A DNA stretch of 64,000 nucleotides from Collybiopsis luxurians FD-317 M1 (lineage: Eukaryota; Basidiomycota; Agaricomycetes; Agaricales; Omphalotaceae). The notes under the pieces are model-generated. The model searched no databases and was not told the origin of the DNA. It saw only the letters and a list, made by a program, of their open reading frames with translations. Numbering within the stretch: position 1 is the first letter of the stretch; every line of letters starts with the position of its first letter. The stretch lies in assembly GCA_000827265.1 (NCBI GenBank), contig KN834758.1, positions 124,001 through 188,000 of the forward strand, read 5' to 3'. The position numbers and the translations under genes are program-made. Shown here piece by piece: positions 21,089 to 33,600 of the stretch.

Positions 21089-22239
21089 ATGCAGAGCTTG
21101 TTTCGTCTTGCTCGCATCAGTTCTCATCTATCCTTCATGTCCAAACCCTTTCTTTTGTACACCTTTCCAACGCCAAATGGCATCAAAGTTTCTGCTTTCC
21201 TAGAAGAATTAAAGACTGTATATCCTATTCAATACGAGTACGTTCGCCTAATCATCTTTCACTCCGCGATATTTACGCGTCCTCAGTGTCGAGTCTATCA
21301 ACATCTCTACAGACAGACAGAAAGTGCGTCTCGTGAACCTGTCTGAGAGTCTTCCTGCACCGGCGTTTACTATGAACGCGTAGGAGCCATGGTTTATCAA
21401 ACTCAACCCCAATGGCCGTATTCCAGTGCTCGTAGACCGCAACCGTGACGACTTTGTCGTATTTGAAACCGCCGCGATTTTGCTCTATCTGCAGCAACAT
21501 TACGATAAGCATAACAAATTTGGCTGGGACCCGAAGGAAAACCCCGATCTATACAGTGAAACATTGCAGTGGATTTTCTTTGCCGTGCGTATTCGGCCAC
21601 TTCGTTTTGATACCTTCCTATTAATAAGTTTCCAGCATGGTGGTGTGGGACCTATGCAAGGACAACGTAAGAACTGAAATCCTCTCAAGTACACGGAAAC
21701 AAATGCGCTTAACTGTATTTAGTCAACCATTTCACATTTGCTGCTCCGGAAGAAATTCCTTACGCGAAAAAACGTCTGTCTACACGTGTCTTTTTTGAGA
21801 AACATCACACTGAACGCTCTCAACCATTCAGGCTACTTCGATGAGGTATGTCTACTTTTAATTTCTTTGTAGCACATCCTAGAATTTTGAAAAATAGGTC
21901 AAACGCCTCTACAACGTTCTGGAGATCCGGCTATCTCAAGGCGGAGGACGAGATTGGCTCGTAGGTCCGGGGCGCGGGATGTATTCAATTGCAGATATCA
22001 ATGTGCTGCCGTGGTAAGTTTGTTAATCTGTGCTCTATGAGTGGCCAGTCTGACCTCCTTTTCAGGGTTCGTGGATCCTCACGGGTCGGTATCGACCTAA
22101 ATGAGTGGCCCAATCTCAAGGTAACAAATGTCCACCTACTACGATAACGTTGTGAATGTTCAATGTTTTATAGAAATGGTTTGACACTGCTACTGCACGA
22201 CCCGGTTTCTCTGCAGGCGTAGATGTTGGCAGGAGTTAA
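21089..22239 (+). CDS. Glutathione S-transferase, Ure2p/GST-B-like
   Basis: Cytosolic glutathione transferase or reductase of the Ure2-like group. Starts [20 protein letters not shown]; a second Met ([10 protein letters not shown]) at residue 17 fits the usual N-terminus and is an alternative start. The thioredoxin-like domain has [20 protein letters not shown], then after an intron [17 protein letters not shown] and [15 protein letters not shown]. The C-terminal helical domain has [54 protein letters not shown] and [18 protein letters not shown]. Several introns, including one splitting the codon after YAKK and a micro-exon YFDE at about 21830. Substrate cannot be told from sequence. Confidence 0.88.
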
Positions 22240-22304
22240 TTACAATATACAAAATTTGGTCTGTTAAATTCATCAAAATACAAAATCCAACCTTTTTCCG
22301 CTCC

Positions 22305-23573
22305 TCACTGCAAGAAAGCACCGCCCGTCTCTTGCAGTAAGAGTTTGTATTCGAGTTGAAACTGCCAAATTCTTCTGAGTTAGTTCTTGCCGGACTCCGA
22401 GTCTCAAACTCTTACCTTGACGTAGTTCCTCCTAGGTTCGTTGATAGAGTTCGCAGTGTATGCTGCATCCTCGTCTGAGATGAGCGTTTTAGGAATGTTG
22501 TTTGCTGCAGCAGCCTCAACCAAGAGTTGCACTTGGCACAACCTGTCGAGCGCTGCAAACAGATAAACAGCTTCATCGACAGTGTTTCCTACTTCAGGCA
22601 GAGCAATCGTTTATCTGAATAGGATAGAAAATAACGTCACGCAACTTACAGGTCAACAGACCATGATTTTGCAAGATGCACGCTTTGGATTTCGGCCCCA
22701 AGGCCTGAGCTATATTTGCTCCCTCCTCGTGAGACAGAACAACTCCGCCGAAATTCTTGTATACACTTTGGTTCTCATAGAAGAGACAGGAATCCTGTGT
22801 GAGCATGTCCACGGGAAGTCCAAAAGCCGACCAAGCTTTGCCGTAGATGGAGTGACAGTGAGCCGCAGCCTTGACGTCGGGACGAGCTTTGTGGATGGCT
22901 GAATCTAAGGGCACAGTCATTAGGAGTGGCAGGGTAAAGCTGATGCCAGATATCGATACGGACGGATGTAGAATCCTGCCGTATTGATAGGTGCTTGTGC
23001 ACCTTCAGACGAAACGTAACCATCCGGGCCAACTAGAACAAGCATCGATTTCTTGATTGGTTTCAAGTCAGTGTTCAAAATCCTGGTTCACAAACCAGGC
23101 TCACCGTCATCGTCGAAAAATGCTCGGCATACGGATTCATCCTGCACCATAGTGAATGGAGTGGAGTTACTTCCGGAACATTCAACAAACCAGTAGTGAT
23201 CTGGTAGAACCGGGTCTTTCACGGTGATATGCCCAGCAGTGCCTTCCCCAAATCCCATTTTGCCCCAATAGCGAAGAGCGGCGGCCATATGTGCCTGGAG
23301 AAATCGCGCTTTCGTTGAGAATCGACAGGTTCATTGCCATACGTTGTCAACTGACCTTGATCCATTCTCGTTCCTCGTAAGGACTACTGAATTTTGGGAC
23401 ATCTTCGAGCTGGATCGTACCTTCCATCGAGGATGCGGGCATATTCATAAATCAATCGTATAGTGCTCACCTTCTTTGTTGCCGCGCCAGGCACGACGCA
23501 AAGGATCCTTATCTAGGACAGCTAGACGATGTTGAAGGCCGTTAACATTCCCATTCCCGTTGGAAGATGACAT
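22305..23573 (-). CDS. Class II aldolase/adducin N-terminal domain protein
   Basis: Zn-dependent class II aldolase/adducin fold; fungal members of this group are mostly uncharacterised. Start MSSSNGNGNVNGLQHRLAVL, then WIKAHMAAALRYWGKMGFGE, GEGTAGHITVKDPVLPDHYW, KKSMLVLVGPDGYVSSEGA, and an intron-split FYIHSAIHKARPDVKAAAHC with the metal-binding His-Cys-His, GLPVDMLTQDSCLFYEN and ACILQNHGLLTC with the third His. C-terminus VGNTVDEAVYLFAALDRLC to LLLQETGGAFLQ. All expected metal ligands are present, so it is probably an active enzyme, but the substrate is unknown. At least five introns. Convergent with the glutathione transferase (65 bases between stops), divergent from the MFS permease. Confidence 0.86.
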
Positions 23574-24038
23574 GACTTTCGTTGAAGTAACGGAACAGAT
23601 GAGATATTGATACTTGTGTACAAGATGGAGTTTCGCTCACACCGATTGTGTAGTCCGGGAAGATGTTTCCATTAGAAGTTTCATTCCTGAAAAGGCATTT
23701 CGGACTTAGAATGAATAGGTCGGGGAAATAGACGCCCCCCGGCGATTAAATTCAAAGCCGATCAAAGTCGGGCTTCACGGAAGATAATTCGGCAGGAGGC
23801 ACTGAAGATACCAAGTATACGCCTTTCATCTGTTTTCTATGAATGTTACCGTCAAGTAGTGCCTGTATAACATCTGCGAGTACAATCCCTCACAATCTCT
23901 TTGATCAGCATCTCGTATAGACCTTATGATTGCCGCTCAGCTGCCGAATTCTACCAATCTTCCGGTCGATTCGGAACGACCACCCTGTAGATCCTTATAT
24001 AGCCCAAAATTCTTCCTCCCAAGACGCCATTACTTATC
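23574..24038. other. Divergent intergenic region, class II aldolase / MFS permease
   Basis: Expected shared promoter region. No gene, repeat or RNA recognised. Confidence 0.5.
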
Positions 24039-26044
24039 ATGACTCAACTTGCTCCCCGTACTAGCCTGGGCTCGTCTGGCGCGTTTGACTTCGAAAGAGT
24101 CCCGCTTATAAGCAATGGGACTGGTAAGTTCGGTGGTCTGGGAGGTTTAATGTTTCTCCAACGTTAGGTTCCCGCTGGTCTTCAATTTCTGACACATGCA
24201 TAGATTTTGAAGCACTGCTCGCAAATGCAGAGGAAAGGAAAAAGCTAGAGAGACGTCTTTTGAAAAAGCTGGATGCAAGGATGGGTGTCCTGCTTCTCAT
24301 ATACATCCTGAACTGTACATAGATTACCGAGTTACTTAGCTATTACTAAAAACCTTCTTGTTCCTAGATATTGACAGGCAAAATATTGCGTATGTTTTGC
24401 GTTTTTGTCGTATCTTGAACTAACCGATTGTCTCTAAGCGTTGCAAGGCTGCGGGGATTCGAGGAGGATCTCAAGCTGGAGGGCTCACAGTATGCCTCAT
24501 GTCTGGCAGTAGTGTACGTCGGCTACCTATACATGCAAATACCATCGTAAATCTCTCCTGTCGTCCAATCGCGTCTGTTTCTCACAAGCTTCATAGGAAT
24601 ATTTTCTTGGAATATGTAGGCAAACCCTCGATATACCTGTCAACCTGCATGATTTTGAAAGTATTCTCTATTCTGCACAAACTGCGAACAAAAATCTAAT
24701 AATGGGATTCTCGGTTTAGGTGGGGCTGCATATCCATGCTATTAGGTGCCGCCCGGGGGTATGCTTTCTTTGACTACTGGTTTTGGCATTCGTTCATTTG
24801 CTGCGTACCCCTTCGATAGGTTCAATGATGTTCTGCTTGCACGCTTTTTTCTAGGGATCTTTGAGGCAGCTTTTTTTCCCGGGGCTCTTGTAATTAATTC
24901 TTCTCGAGGAAAGCTCTTTAGCTGACCCTTCTGTTTACAGCTGCTTATCTCGAAATGGTACCGGCGAAACGAGCTTGGACAGAGAACCGCCTGGCTAGCA
25001 TGCGGGCTTCTCATAGGTAACGCAACAGGCTCCCTTATTGCCTCTGGAATTTTGGAGCTACTCGACAATGCCTACGGAATTGCCGCCTGGCGATGGCTTT
25101 TTATTGTTGAGGGAGCGCTAACAGTATTGGTAGCAGTATGGGCAATATACGTACTTCCGGATTTCCCCCAAACAACATCTGGCTGGCTCTCTCCAGTCGA
25201 ACAAGCTCTTGCTATCCGGAGAATGCAAGAAGATACCGCGGAAGATTTTATAGATAACCCGCGCCCGTTACATGGACTCTGGCTGGCCCTCTCGGATTGG
25301 AAAGTCTGGTGGTTAACGGCAATACTCGCCGTTTACGCATTCGCGTCTTCTTTCCATTTCTACTTCCCCACGCTTGTTCAGACGATCGGCTACAGTCCCA
25401 TTGTTACTCTTCTAATTACTGTCCCTCCCTGGTTGACTGCAATTCTTGCAGTCATTCTTTTGTCCAGGTATTCAAACTTATGGCCTTTCTTTGCTTGTTT
25501 GATCTTGCTTTAGGCATTCGGACCATAAATCAGAACGCTTCTGGCACATTTCGCTCTCCATCTCAATCGCCATCGTCGGGTATGTTGTGGCTATATCAAC
25601 AATGAATCCTCTTGTGCGATATATATCCTTGTATGTCTTCTCCCATGCCGGCATGTGCGCGATATTTACACTCAACAGCTTTGCTATGACTCAAGTCCAT
25701 GCTGCATATACTTGCTTCATGGCATGGGCCAGCGCTTCCGTATCTGAACCAAGCAGCAAACGAGCAACAGCTCTAGCGTTCATCAACACTGGTGGCATGC
25801 TTGCGAATATTCTTGTCGCGTGAGTTAATATCTAGCCCTTACAAGCGCTGTGATGCTCAAAATCTTTGTTATCAATGCTAGATATGCCTGGCCTTCCTCT
25901 TGGGGACCAGATTACACGCAATCCTTTGTTATCTGCATTTTTGCCGCGGTTTTGACTGTTATCATGTCTTGGATATTCCGTCGACATTTAGCAGGACTAA
26001 ATACAAGAGAGATGAGGCACTCGAGTTATCGCTATCAATTATGA
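24039..26044 (+). CDS. MFS transporter, allantoate permease (Dal5) family
   Basis: Twelve-helix major facilitator of the anion:cation symporter group, probably for a small organic anion or vitamin. Start [20 protein letters not shown], a cytoplasmic N-terminus, then [20 protein letters not shown] and RQNIA (helix 1, with the usual NYIDR). [39 protein letters not shown] (the G-RWLFIxEG motif), [20 protein letters not shown] and [17 protein letters not shown] follow, split by many introns. The C-terminus at 26044 is tentative because the reading frame changes meaning near the last intron. Divergent from the class II aldolase, a pairing compatible with uptake plus catabolism, but this is only suggested by position. 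Confidence 0.85.
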
Positions 26045-26100
26045 TTATCTGGAGTACTAGAATTAGGAATAGAATATTAGATACGGTCAAAGGACGCAAG

Positions 26101-26134
26101 ATTAAGCGCTTTGCTCGAGCGCTGAGCGCTTATT
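26101..26134. promoter_or_regulatory. Imperfect palindromic cluster of TTAAGCGC-like sites
   Basis: ATTAAGCGC at 26101-26109, followed by CGAGCGCTGAGCGCTTATT, lies in the 116-base gap before the DUF1640 gene. The same 8-mer forms perfect arms at 51684-51707. Function unknown. Confidence 0.3.
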
Positions 26135-26160
26135 CGATCCATGCTCGAACCCAAACCACT

Positions 26161-27309
26161 ATGATCATTCGACAGTTGTCGCGTTGGAGTCGGGGTTTGC
26201 ATACAGAAGCTCTTATTCCTTCTCCTCATCGAAGCAAACACACGACATCTGCAATGTCCGACCCCAGCCCATCTCTATCAGCTTCCATGGTTCACCCCAT
26301 GGACCCTTCTACTTCTTCAAATTATACAGATGAACCCTCATCTTCACCTGCAACACCACCTCCTGCCGCCCTCCCTGCATCTTCCACCCAAGAATCAGAG
26401 CAATCTATCTCCAACTTACCTTCAACCGTTCAATATCGTACCCATACCCCAGCCTATACACCCCCGCCATTTCATACCCATGCTTTTTTCTCTGCGCTCG
26501 AAAAGACTTTTCCTACCCCGATTGCACGCAATCTTATGCGGGCCACGCGTGCTTTGCTTGTGGACAGAATCGGGAGAGTTCGGAGAGACGGCTTAACTTA
26601 CAAAGATTTGGATAATGTAGGTCATTTGAAAAACATGACCGCGTCAAGCTAAAACTGCTCCCAGCAAGCGTATCTCTTTCGCGCTGCCTTGTCGGAGCTT
26701 CGTTCAGAGATCACTCTTACCACCAAGAATGACTCTGCCGCAGTCCAGAGTGCTACTACTGCTATCCGGCGAGAAGTTGACCGGATTGATGTCAATATGA
26801 AAGAACAAATTGCTACGCTTAAGCACGAGTACGCTTCAATTCAGCTATTTCGGACCCAGTGCTTAATTCTGCCATATAGAATACAGATTGACCTTGACAA
26901 TCGGAAGAATGAAGTGAAGGACGAATTCACGCGGAAAGATATTGCTATCGAGGTATGTCTGGCATTCTCCGATCTGTCCGCTGTCTTAGCCTTGCTCGAT
27001 GTAGGAGTTATTGAACAAGTCTATCGTCGCCGTTAGCGATTTGAGAACTGATGTTGAGGAAGTAAAGTGGGATAACATGCGGAGGGCTGTCGGTATGTTT
27101 GACATCCCTCGATTTCTCCGTCCAGTGCTTTGATTTCTGCTCTAGGTGGATTATTTGCGTTTGCAACGATTATCATCATCGGTATGGAACTCAGGCCGAA
27201 GCCTCCGCCACCTCGTCCTTCTGCTCCTCAAGTTGTCCAGCCAATTACGCGAGCTGACCTAGAGCCAACTACAGCAGATGGTTTAGAAAAAATGGAATGG
27301 GTTACATAA
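26161..27309 (+). CDS. DUF1640 / CCDC90-like mitochondrial coiled-coil protein
   Basis: Member of the DUF1640 family (yeast Fmp32, animal MCUR1/CCDC90B), inner-membrane coiled-coil proteins tied to cytochrome oxidase and calcium-uniporter function. The start [20 protein letters not shown] is Arg-rich and reads as a presequence. A long Ser/Pro linker follows, then the family head [20 protein letters not shown] with [11 protein letters not shown]. Intron-split coiled coil: [57 protein letters not shown]. The C-terminal transmembrane segment is [16 protein letters not shown], with a Pro-rich tail ending EKMEWVT. Stop TAA at 27307-27309. Confidence 0.87.
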
Positions 27310-27498
27310 CCTATGGCACTCATGCTCATTTATTTCCAGTGTTTTTTTTACATCAGAATGATAGACACAGGTAAAGGTATTGCAGCGTATAATCTACATA
27401 CAACAATGTAACATAGGTATTCAGTTGTACCCCCCATAGAGAAATTCCATTCCTTCAAACAAATTTTTCCCTTTAACGTCATCCACTGCCGGACCACA

Positions 27499-28068
27499 TT
27501 AGTGAACGTTTAGTTTCTCCATCTTCGAGGACAATCCCTCTGCGTCTGGGGCAGAAACATTGTCTTTGGGACCATCAGACTCGCTGGCCAACTGCATCGC
27601 CTCACTCTTCGACGACTGCGCCGTGGAAGCAGCAGGCGGCTCATCATCGTCTTCCCAACTGTCCTTCACTGGTTCTTCAATCGTTTTCTCGCTGATCTTC
27701 TTTTCTCTCCGCTTCGCGTTCTTCTTTGCACTTTTACTCATCGGTTTCGATGCATTGGCATCTGTAGGTGGCGGAGTCCACCCGAGTATGTGACCTTTGG
27801 GGAGCGCATTAGCATCCATCTGAGCCTGTCTAGTTCCTCTGAAGCGAGAAACATCTTCCTGAGGGGTAAAGCCTGGACGGATTTTGATCTCTTTACGAAC
27901 GCTGAATGATGGCGTGAGCGATTAAACCGCAGGTACAAAAGAGATTGTTCACCTGCCATCTGAACGGCGAGAAGCCGGAATGACGCGGTCGAGGGTCTGG
28001 GGGTCGACAGCGATTCCAGATGCTGACTGTTGGGGCACAACGGGGGGCAGGGTCCGATTTCTGGACAT
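27499..28068 (-). CDS. PYM homolog (partner of Y14 and Mago; WIBG)
   Basis: Exon-junction-complex disassembly factor that binds Mago-Y14 and ribosomes. Exon 1 starts MSRNRTLPPVVPQQ and contains SGIAVDPQTLDRVIPASRRS. The intron splits the Gly-Ser codons to give GSVRKEIKIRPGFTPQEDVS with RFRGTRQAQMD, the diagnostic Mago-binding region. The remainder is a highly charged tail with KSAKKNAKRREKKISEK and EDDDEPPAAS, ending EGLSSKMEKLNVH. The length, about 175 residues, is normal. It is head-to-head with GPN3, with 48 bases between start codons. Confidence 0.9.
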
Positions 28069-28116
28069 GGTTCAGAGTGGATGATATAAGCGCCCAAGTT
28101 TTCCTTCAAAACATCC

Positions 28117-29470
28117 ATGCGCTACGCAGTTTTGGTTACAGGTCCTGCCGGCGCAGGTAAATCCACGTTTGCAAAATCATTTATAACTCATCTCGCTGCC
28201 TCTAAACGCACCGGACACCTCGTCAATCTCGATCCTGCTGCTGACCCAGCAAGCTTTGAATATGAGCCTACAATCGATATCAAAGACCTTGTTAGTCTGG
28301 AGGATGTTATGACCGAACTGGATTATGGTCCAAACGGTGGTCTTGTCTATTGTTTTGAGTGAGTAAGTGTGAGGGCCCCATGAATCCGTAAGATAACTCG
28401 GAGATAGATATCTTTTGCAGAACATGGACTGGCTAGAAGAAGAACTGGGTGGCTATGAAGATGACTACTTGATCTTTGACTGCCCAGGTTCGTATATGTT
28501 TTGAGAAACCCCTTGATTATCTACCTCATCTTTTTCTTGAAGGCCAAATCGAATTATACACACACCATCCGTTCCTGCCGACACTCGTACAAAACCTAGC
28601 GCGGATGGGTATCCGAACCTGCGCAACGTATCTTATCGAATCGCAATTTATGGAAGATAAATACAAGTTTTTTAGGTATGCTTTAAATTCTTGGGGTTTG
28701 AACTCCACCTCAAGTATAGGAACTAGCGGTGTTTTGTCTGCCATGTCTGCAATGGTAAATCTCGAGATCCCATGGGTCAACGTCATGTCCAAGATGGACC
28801 TCGTTACTTCCAATCCCGAAGACCCTGCAGGAGGTGCAAGAAATGGCTTACGGAGGCGAAAGGACATTGCTAGGTTTGCAACAACCCTTCACGTTCTCGC
28901 TCTATTTCCAAAATTATACTGCATGCCGAGTAATGCCAGATACATGTTGAGCTATCCCTCACATCATCCTAAATAGTCCTTTCCCATTCTACACCATCAC
29001 AGAGCCACATGTCACTAACATGCTCTACGTTTTTAGATACCTCGACCCAGATCCTCTATTAATTGCTACTACGCGAGGCGACAAGTCAGATACCATAAAT
29101 CCCCGGTTTCACGCTCTTAATCAAGCAATTGTTCAACTGGTAAGCTTTATCTTTTCAAACTCTCTGTGATAAGGGATTTTCTGTGTTTTGTGGAGACGAT
29201 AGAGGCTGGTCCGCTTGCTCGTTATGCTTGACAATAATCAACGTTTTTTGCAGATTGAAGACCACCCGCTGGTCTCCTTCTTGCCCTTGGATCTCACATC
29301 TACCGATTCGCTGGAGTATGTCATCAGCCATATTGACTATACGATGCAATATGGTGAAAACGAAGAGCCCAAAGAAGTGACGACGCCGTTTATTCTGAAA
29401 TTTGCTCTATTTTCTGACGATTTCTCAGCCTCATGACCTAGATGAAGGTGATTTTCAAGATCTAGAATAA
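28117..29470 (+). CDS. GPN3: GPN-loop GTPase 3
   Basis: GTPase that, with GPN1/GPN2, escorts RNA polymerase II and III assembly and nuclear import. G1 loop [20 protein letters not shown], then [37 protein letters not shown], the Gly-Pro-Asn loop in [12 protein letters not shown], and G3 as DYLIFDCP joined by an intron to [15 protein letters not shown]. Base recognition is supplied by [10 protein letters not shown]. Further exons: [38 protein letters not shown], and a final splice after EEPKE to [13 protein letters not shown], ending at TAA 29468-29470. Identity as GPN3 rather than GPN2 rests on the C-terminal [13 protein letters not shown] sequence. Confidence 0.93.
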
Positions 29471-29737
29471 ATAAACGCGTAGGAGTGGAGACAATAGATT
29501 CTATCTCGTAATGTACCTGTACTTTAGAGCCCACAATAATTTGAAGCTCCCTTCAACACGTTGTGAGTGGGGTCCCAGTGGGAGACGAGAATCGAACATC
29601 TGAGCATTCAGACTGTTATAGAAGTCATGACGCGATCTTGAAACTAGTACTAAAACACACTGCCCAAATATCTACTGGTACCTGGTCTTTTAACAGCCTT
29701 TGAGTCTCTCTTCCACAGCTCACCACCTCTTACCACT

Positions 29738-30325
29738 ATGACCTCCTACTATCCCACAGCTGCTTCACACATCTCTCATCATCATGAAAACCCCGTAGTT
29801 TACACTTCTAGTCATCATTCTCATCATACACCGTACGTCGCTGGAAGCCATAGCTACAGCCCTAGTTATGGCGGAGAAAATGTAGTCTATGTTCCAAGTA
29901 GCAGCCATGGTCATCGGTCTCATCACTACAGCACCGTGGCGCCGACCACTGTGGTGAGTCGCAAGTACGCTTTGGAATTTTGAGGGTCTAACTCATTTTT
30001 TTTTTCTTTTAGATATCAACTGGTGATGGCCATCGACACCACCGTCGGTCCAAACACCGGTCTCATGGGTACAGCTCTGATCACCACCACTTGACTTTGG
30101 GCGAACGCATTCGTCGGTTCTTTGGGCTGGCACCAAAGCATCACCATTATAAGCATAAATCAAGGACTAGTTCTTGGGGATTCCTGGGTCGCAGGTGGGG
30201 TTCTAATTTCTCTCCACCCCCAACTTTTTTAACTTATACATGATGGCAGTCGACGCAGACGTTACATGGATGCTCGAACGGGGGCAGAAGTGGACAGGCA
30301 CGGGAGACCTGTATATCGAGTCTGA
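29738..30325 (+). CDS. Histidine-rich basic protein, unknown function
   Basis: Three exons with agreeing phases. Exon 1 (from MTSYYPTAASHISHHHENPV) is His/Ser/Tyr-rich with repeated SHH and HHS runs, ending PTTV before GTGAGTCGC. Exon 2 encodes STGDGHRHHRRSKHRSHGYS and then LTLGERIRRFFGLAPKHHHY, a short amphipathic segment that looks like the conserved core. Exon 3, after GTGGGG..GGCAG, encodes SRRRRYMDARTGAEVDRHGR, ending PVYRV at 30323-30325. About 155 residues, no signal peptide or membrane span. I recognise no catalytic fold; metal binding by the His runs is only a possibility. Confidence 0.6.
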
Positions 30326-30637
30326 CGAGGGCCAGGATTTATGACTGGAGCGACCGCTCCGAAAGAAGAAAAACGAACGCTTGGACTAAGATCGTCTACT
30401 CAAGCATGACATGGCGCACGATGTATTTATTATTGCGAGGTTCTCTTTGGTTCCTCTACTGCCAGTGCTTGGTCTGTAGTAATATATTTATTCAAATTTT
30501 GGCATTCAGTATCAGGGTCAAAGGACAATCTACACTATGTACTACAACAATATATAAAGTAGCAACTAACGATACACTAAAAAGTGGGTAGCAAGTGGAT
30601 AAAGCGAAACAACAACCGAGCTGATACTTAGCTAGGT
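30326..30637. other. Convergent intergenic region
   Basis: 3' flanks of the His-rich protein gene and the SLIP-GC-like gene. A 61-codon frame at 30406-30591 shows no recognisable content. Confidence 0.5.
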
Positions 30638-33600
30638 TCAGTCCATTCCCATGTCGACTTTCTGAAGAGCTAGGGCGACAGCCGATGCACTCTTGGCCTT
30701 GTCAGTTGCAGCGGTGAGCCACAACTGCACCTGTAAAAGTATTTCTGTAACAGCTTCAAGCATCTCCTTCCGTCCAGTGGCCTCTTGAGGATCATCATAG
30801 CCTTTCTCCCAAAGAACAGCAAGGTTGACCTCAATCTAGGAGCAGGAATGAGTACTGCCAGACTGGGAATTGATAAAGTTCAGTACCTTCTTTGCTAGCT
30901 CTTTGAAGGCAACTAGGAGAGCTTGTCCAACCGAAGAACACAATGAATCAAGTCGACCCATCAGAACATCAGCGCCTTCATCGAAAACATTGTCCTTTCT
31001 CTCGGACAGGAAGGTGCGGAAAACCAACTACGACAACAATATTCAGAGAGGTTTTCAGAAGAAAAATAGAGTAAGAGACCTTCTGACGAGCGACCGATCC
31101 TTTTCCCCTTTCATCCATTGCCAAATTATAACCATCAATTAAGTTATTCTGGACATGAGGCGCCAAGCTCCTCGAGACCTCTTTTTGTTCAGTGTTGACC
31201 GTATCTCGTACAACAGCAACAGCTTGCTTGAGAGCCACATGGACCTCTTCGAGACACACATCACCTTGCATTTTAACACGCTCTCTCAACCCAGGGGCCG
31301 CCGAGCTTGCCATATCCTCGATAAGACGACGCACACAAGTCTCGACTGCATCTTCGAATGGTCGAAGCAAATCAGTTTCAAAAAGCTTACTCCACGAAGC
31401 AGCAATGTTTCTAGTAAAGGGAGCCAGCAATTCAATATTGAGATTGCGACGCCAATCCCCATGCCTTCGGAGGGTGGCTCGGTAGGTACCCCTGAATATT
31501 ATCTGAGTTAAGAATTTCAACATCTTATTCTTTCACGCACCAGTGCATAGAAGCGGCAAAATAGTCTGAAAGTTCGACAGCACCGCTGGCAGACTAGAGA
31601 ATAATTTGTGATCAATTGTCACCACATGGGGAGAGTACCCACCAGAGAAGCGCCAACCCGACATTTATCTTCGAGTCCGTCCTGGATAGAGTTGAGCTAA
31701 ACGCTACCTCCTTAATGACAACAGAACGTACCTTGAACTTCATCTTCAGTTGATCTTCGCATTCACCGATGAGTTTTGCAAATTCCTTGGGAGGAAAATT
31801 ATTCACCACCGCGAAACAAAAAAAAAATTCACGATCTACCTTGTTGAGGCGAGGTGTAATTCCTACAAGCTCTCCAGCATCGTCAACTTTGGGTGCTTTC
31901 ATCATGTTTCCCATTGAAAGCAATTCATGATATCCCAAATGCCCTTGCATGTAGGCGTCGAAGGGATCATGATAAGCTTCGGGTAAGTTATAATGACCAC
32001 CGCCTTCTCCGTCGTCAAATTGTGACTCCCATTTGTCTTGCAATGTCCGGCGATCTTCCAGTGTCACACCTCCGATACCACTCACGAATAAACTGATAGA
32101 TGTGGCAAAGGTTTTCAGAAGGTTATAGAAATTCTTGACAGCCCGGGTTCGAGATGCAATAGTAAGTGTGTGGCACCATGCCTGTAGATCAGGAATGCCT
32201 GGCAAACAGGGAAGTTAGGGATCTGTCGGGCTGTTAGAACATATAATAGGACGTACCAGTGGAAGTTTTATCTGAAAAGCAAGTGGGCTCGCCGTCTCCT
32301 TTAACCTGATCTAGCATAAAGTGTAAGACCGTGATCAGCTTACCAGATCACCGACTCACTGGTAAGGCGAACATAGTCCCGACTAGAACACGTAAAGACA
32401 GGGAGGTTGATGGCATCGTAATCTACACTCGTTCTATCAGTCCGTCGCTTGATCACAGTCGCTCAACTTACTGCGCAAATTGACGTTGGGGTCGAAATTA
32501 TCTGGGTCTTTCTTCTCCGCGAGCTCATCTAAATAGTAGATAAAACAGGGATAGGAGGTTCGCAAGGTATGTCTCTGCCTACCATCGAGTTCTTTGAGTC
32601 CCGTTCTGAAATCTTCCTTCAAAACATCACGAGAAAACTGAATGAAGTTCTAAGTACAACAAGTAGACTTGGACGACTACTAAACTTACCTCCGATCGCT
32701 TGATAGAGCACCATCCGTTCTTAGTCCTTTGCACTTTTGCCAAAGACTTCTTCAAATTGGCAATACAATCGATAGCAGACTTCTTTTCTTTGCGGGCATC
32801 GGAGAGACGAGTGCGAGCACCTTTGATATCGCCACTGATCTTCTCCAACTTCGCTCGCACAGTTTCCTCAGTGATTTCCTCTACAAGTGCTTCAACTTCG
32901 ATATCACTGTTATCGGTATTCACCGTTTCGCTGCCTTCGCTGTCGGGTATTCCGGAAATAGAATCCTTGTCGGAGTCAACGTCGCTGTCATTTTCACTAC
33001 TTGAGCTGGTACTTTCGTCCCCGGTTTCATCCTCTTCCATATCTACGTCGCTGTCCTGGTCCGAATCTAAAGAACTTCGTCTGCGCTTTGGAGATGCTTT
33101 CTTGCCTTTACGATTATTCTTTCGTTTCTTGCCAGTAGACTGAGATCCTGCTAAAGCAGTAAGCACAGGGGTAAAATGCTCTCCATTTCTGAGTGCCTCG
33201 ATATGGTCTCGGTACTCCTTCCGGATTGCACGAAGAGTCTTGAGTTCCTTTTCGACAGCTAAATAGAAGCGAGGCATATGAGAAAGCCAACAAATGATAT
33301 CAAGTCTACGAACCTTTGACCAGCTTATCTGACTGTTTCCTCTTGCGAGTCCAATCCGCTCTCTCGTCATTGAGTTTGTCAAGCTCTTCTTGGATCGCTT
33401 CCAGTTCTGAATCATCCTCCAAATGCAGAGCGCTGATCACCTCCGTACATGAAATGTCGTCGGTCTTGCTAGCTGGAAGAAACGGTTATATCAACGAATA
33501 GCAGTATTCCCGAACGACCTACCAATGAAGGTGATGGCATGGTCGTCATAGCTGAAGCCAGAATATCAACTCGGGCGAACATAGAGGTTCGAAATCGCAC

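Noticed and set aside
22305..26044. Secondary-metabolite or catabolic gene cluster (aldolase plus permease, GST nearby)
   Set aside because: No core synthase or regulator, and the flanking genes are housekeeping; a two-gene divergent pair is not enough.
29577..29660. Possible minus-strand tRNA: a TGTTCGATTCT box-B-like element next to CTCCCAC
   Set aside because: No matching 5' acceptor strand, the T-stem does not pair, and no consistent anticodon arm could be folded.
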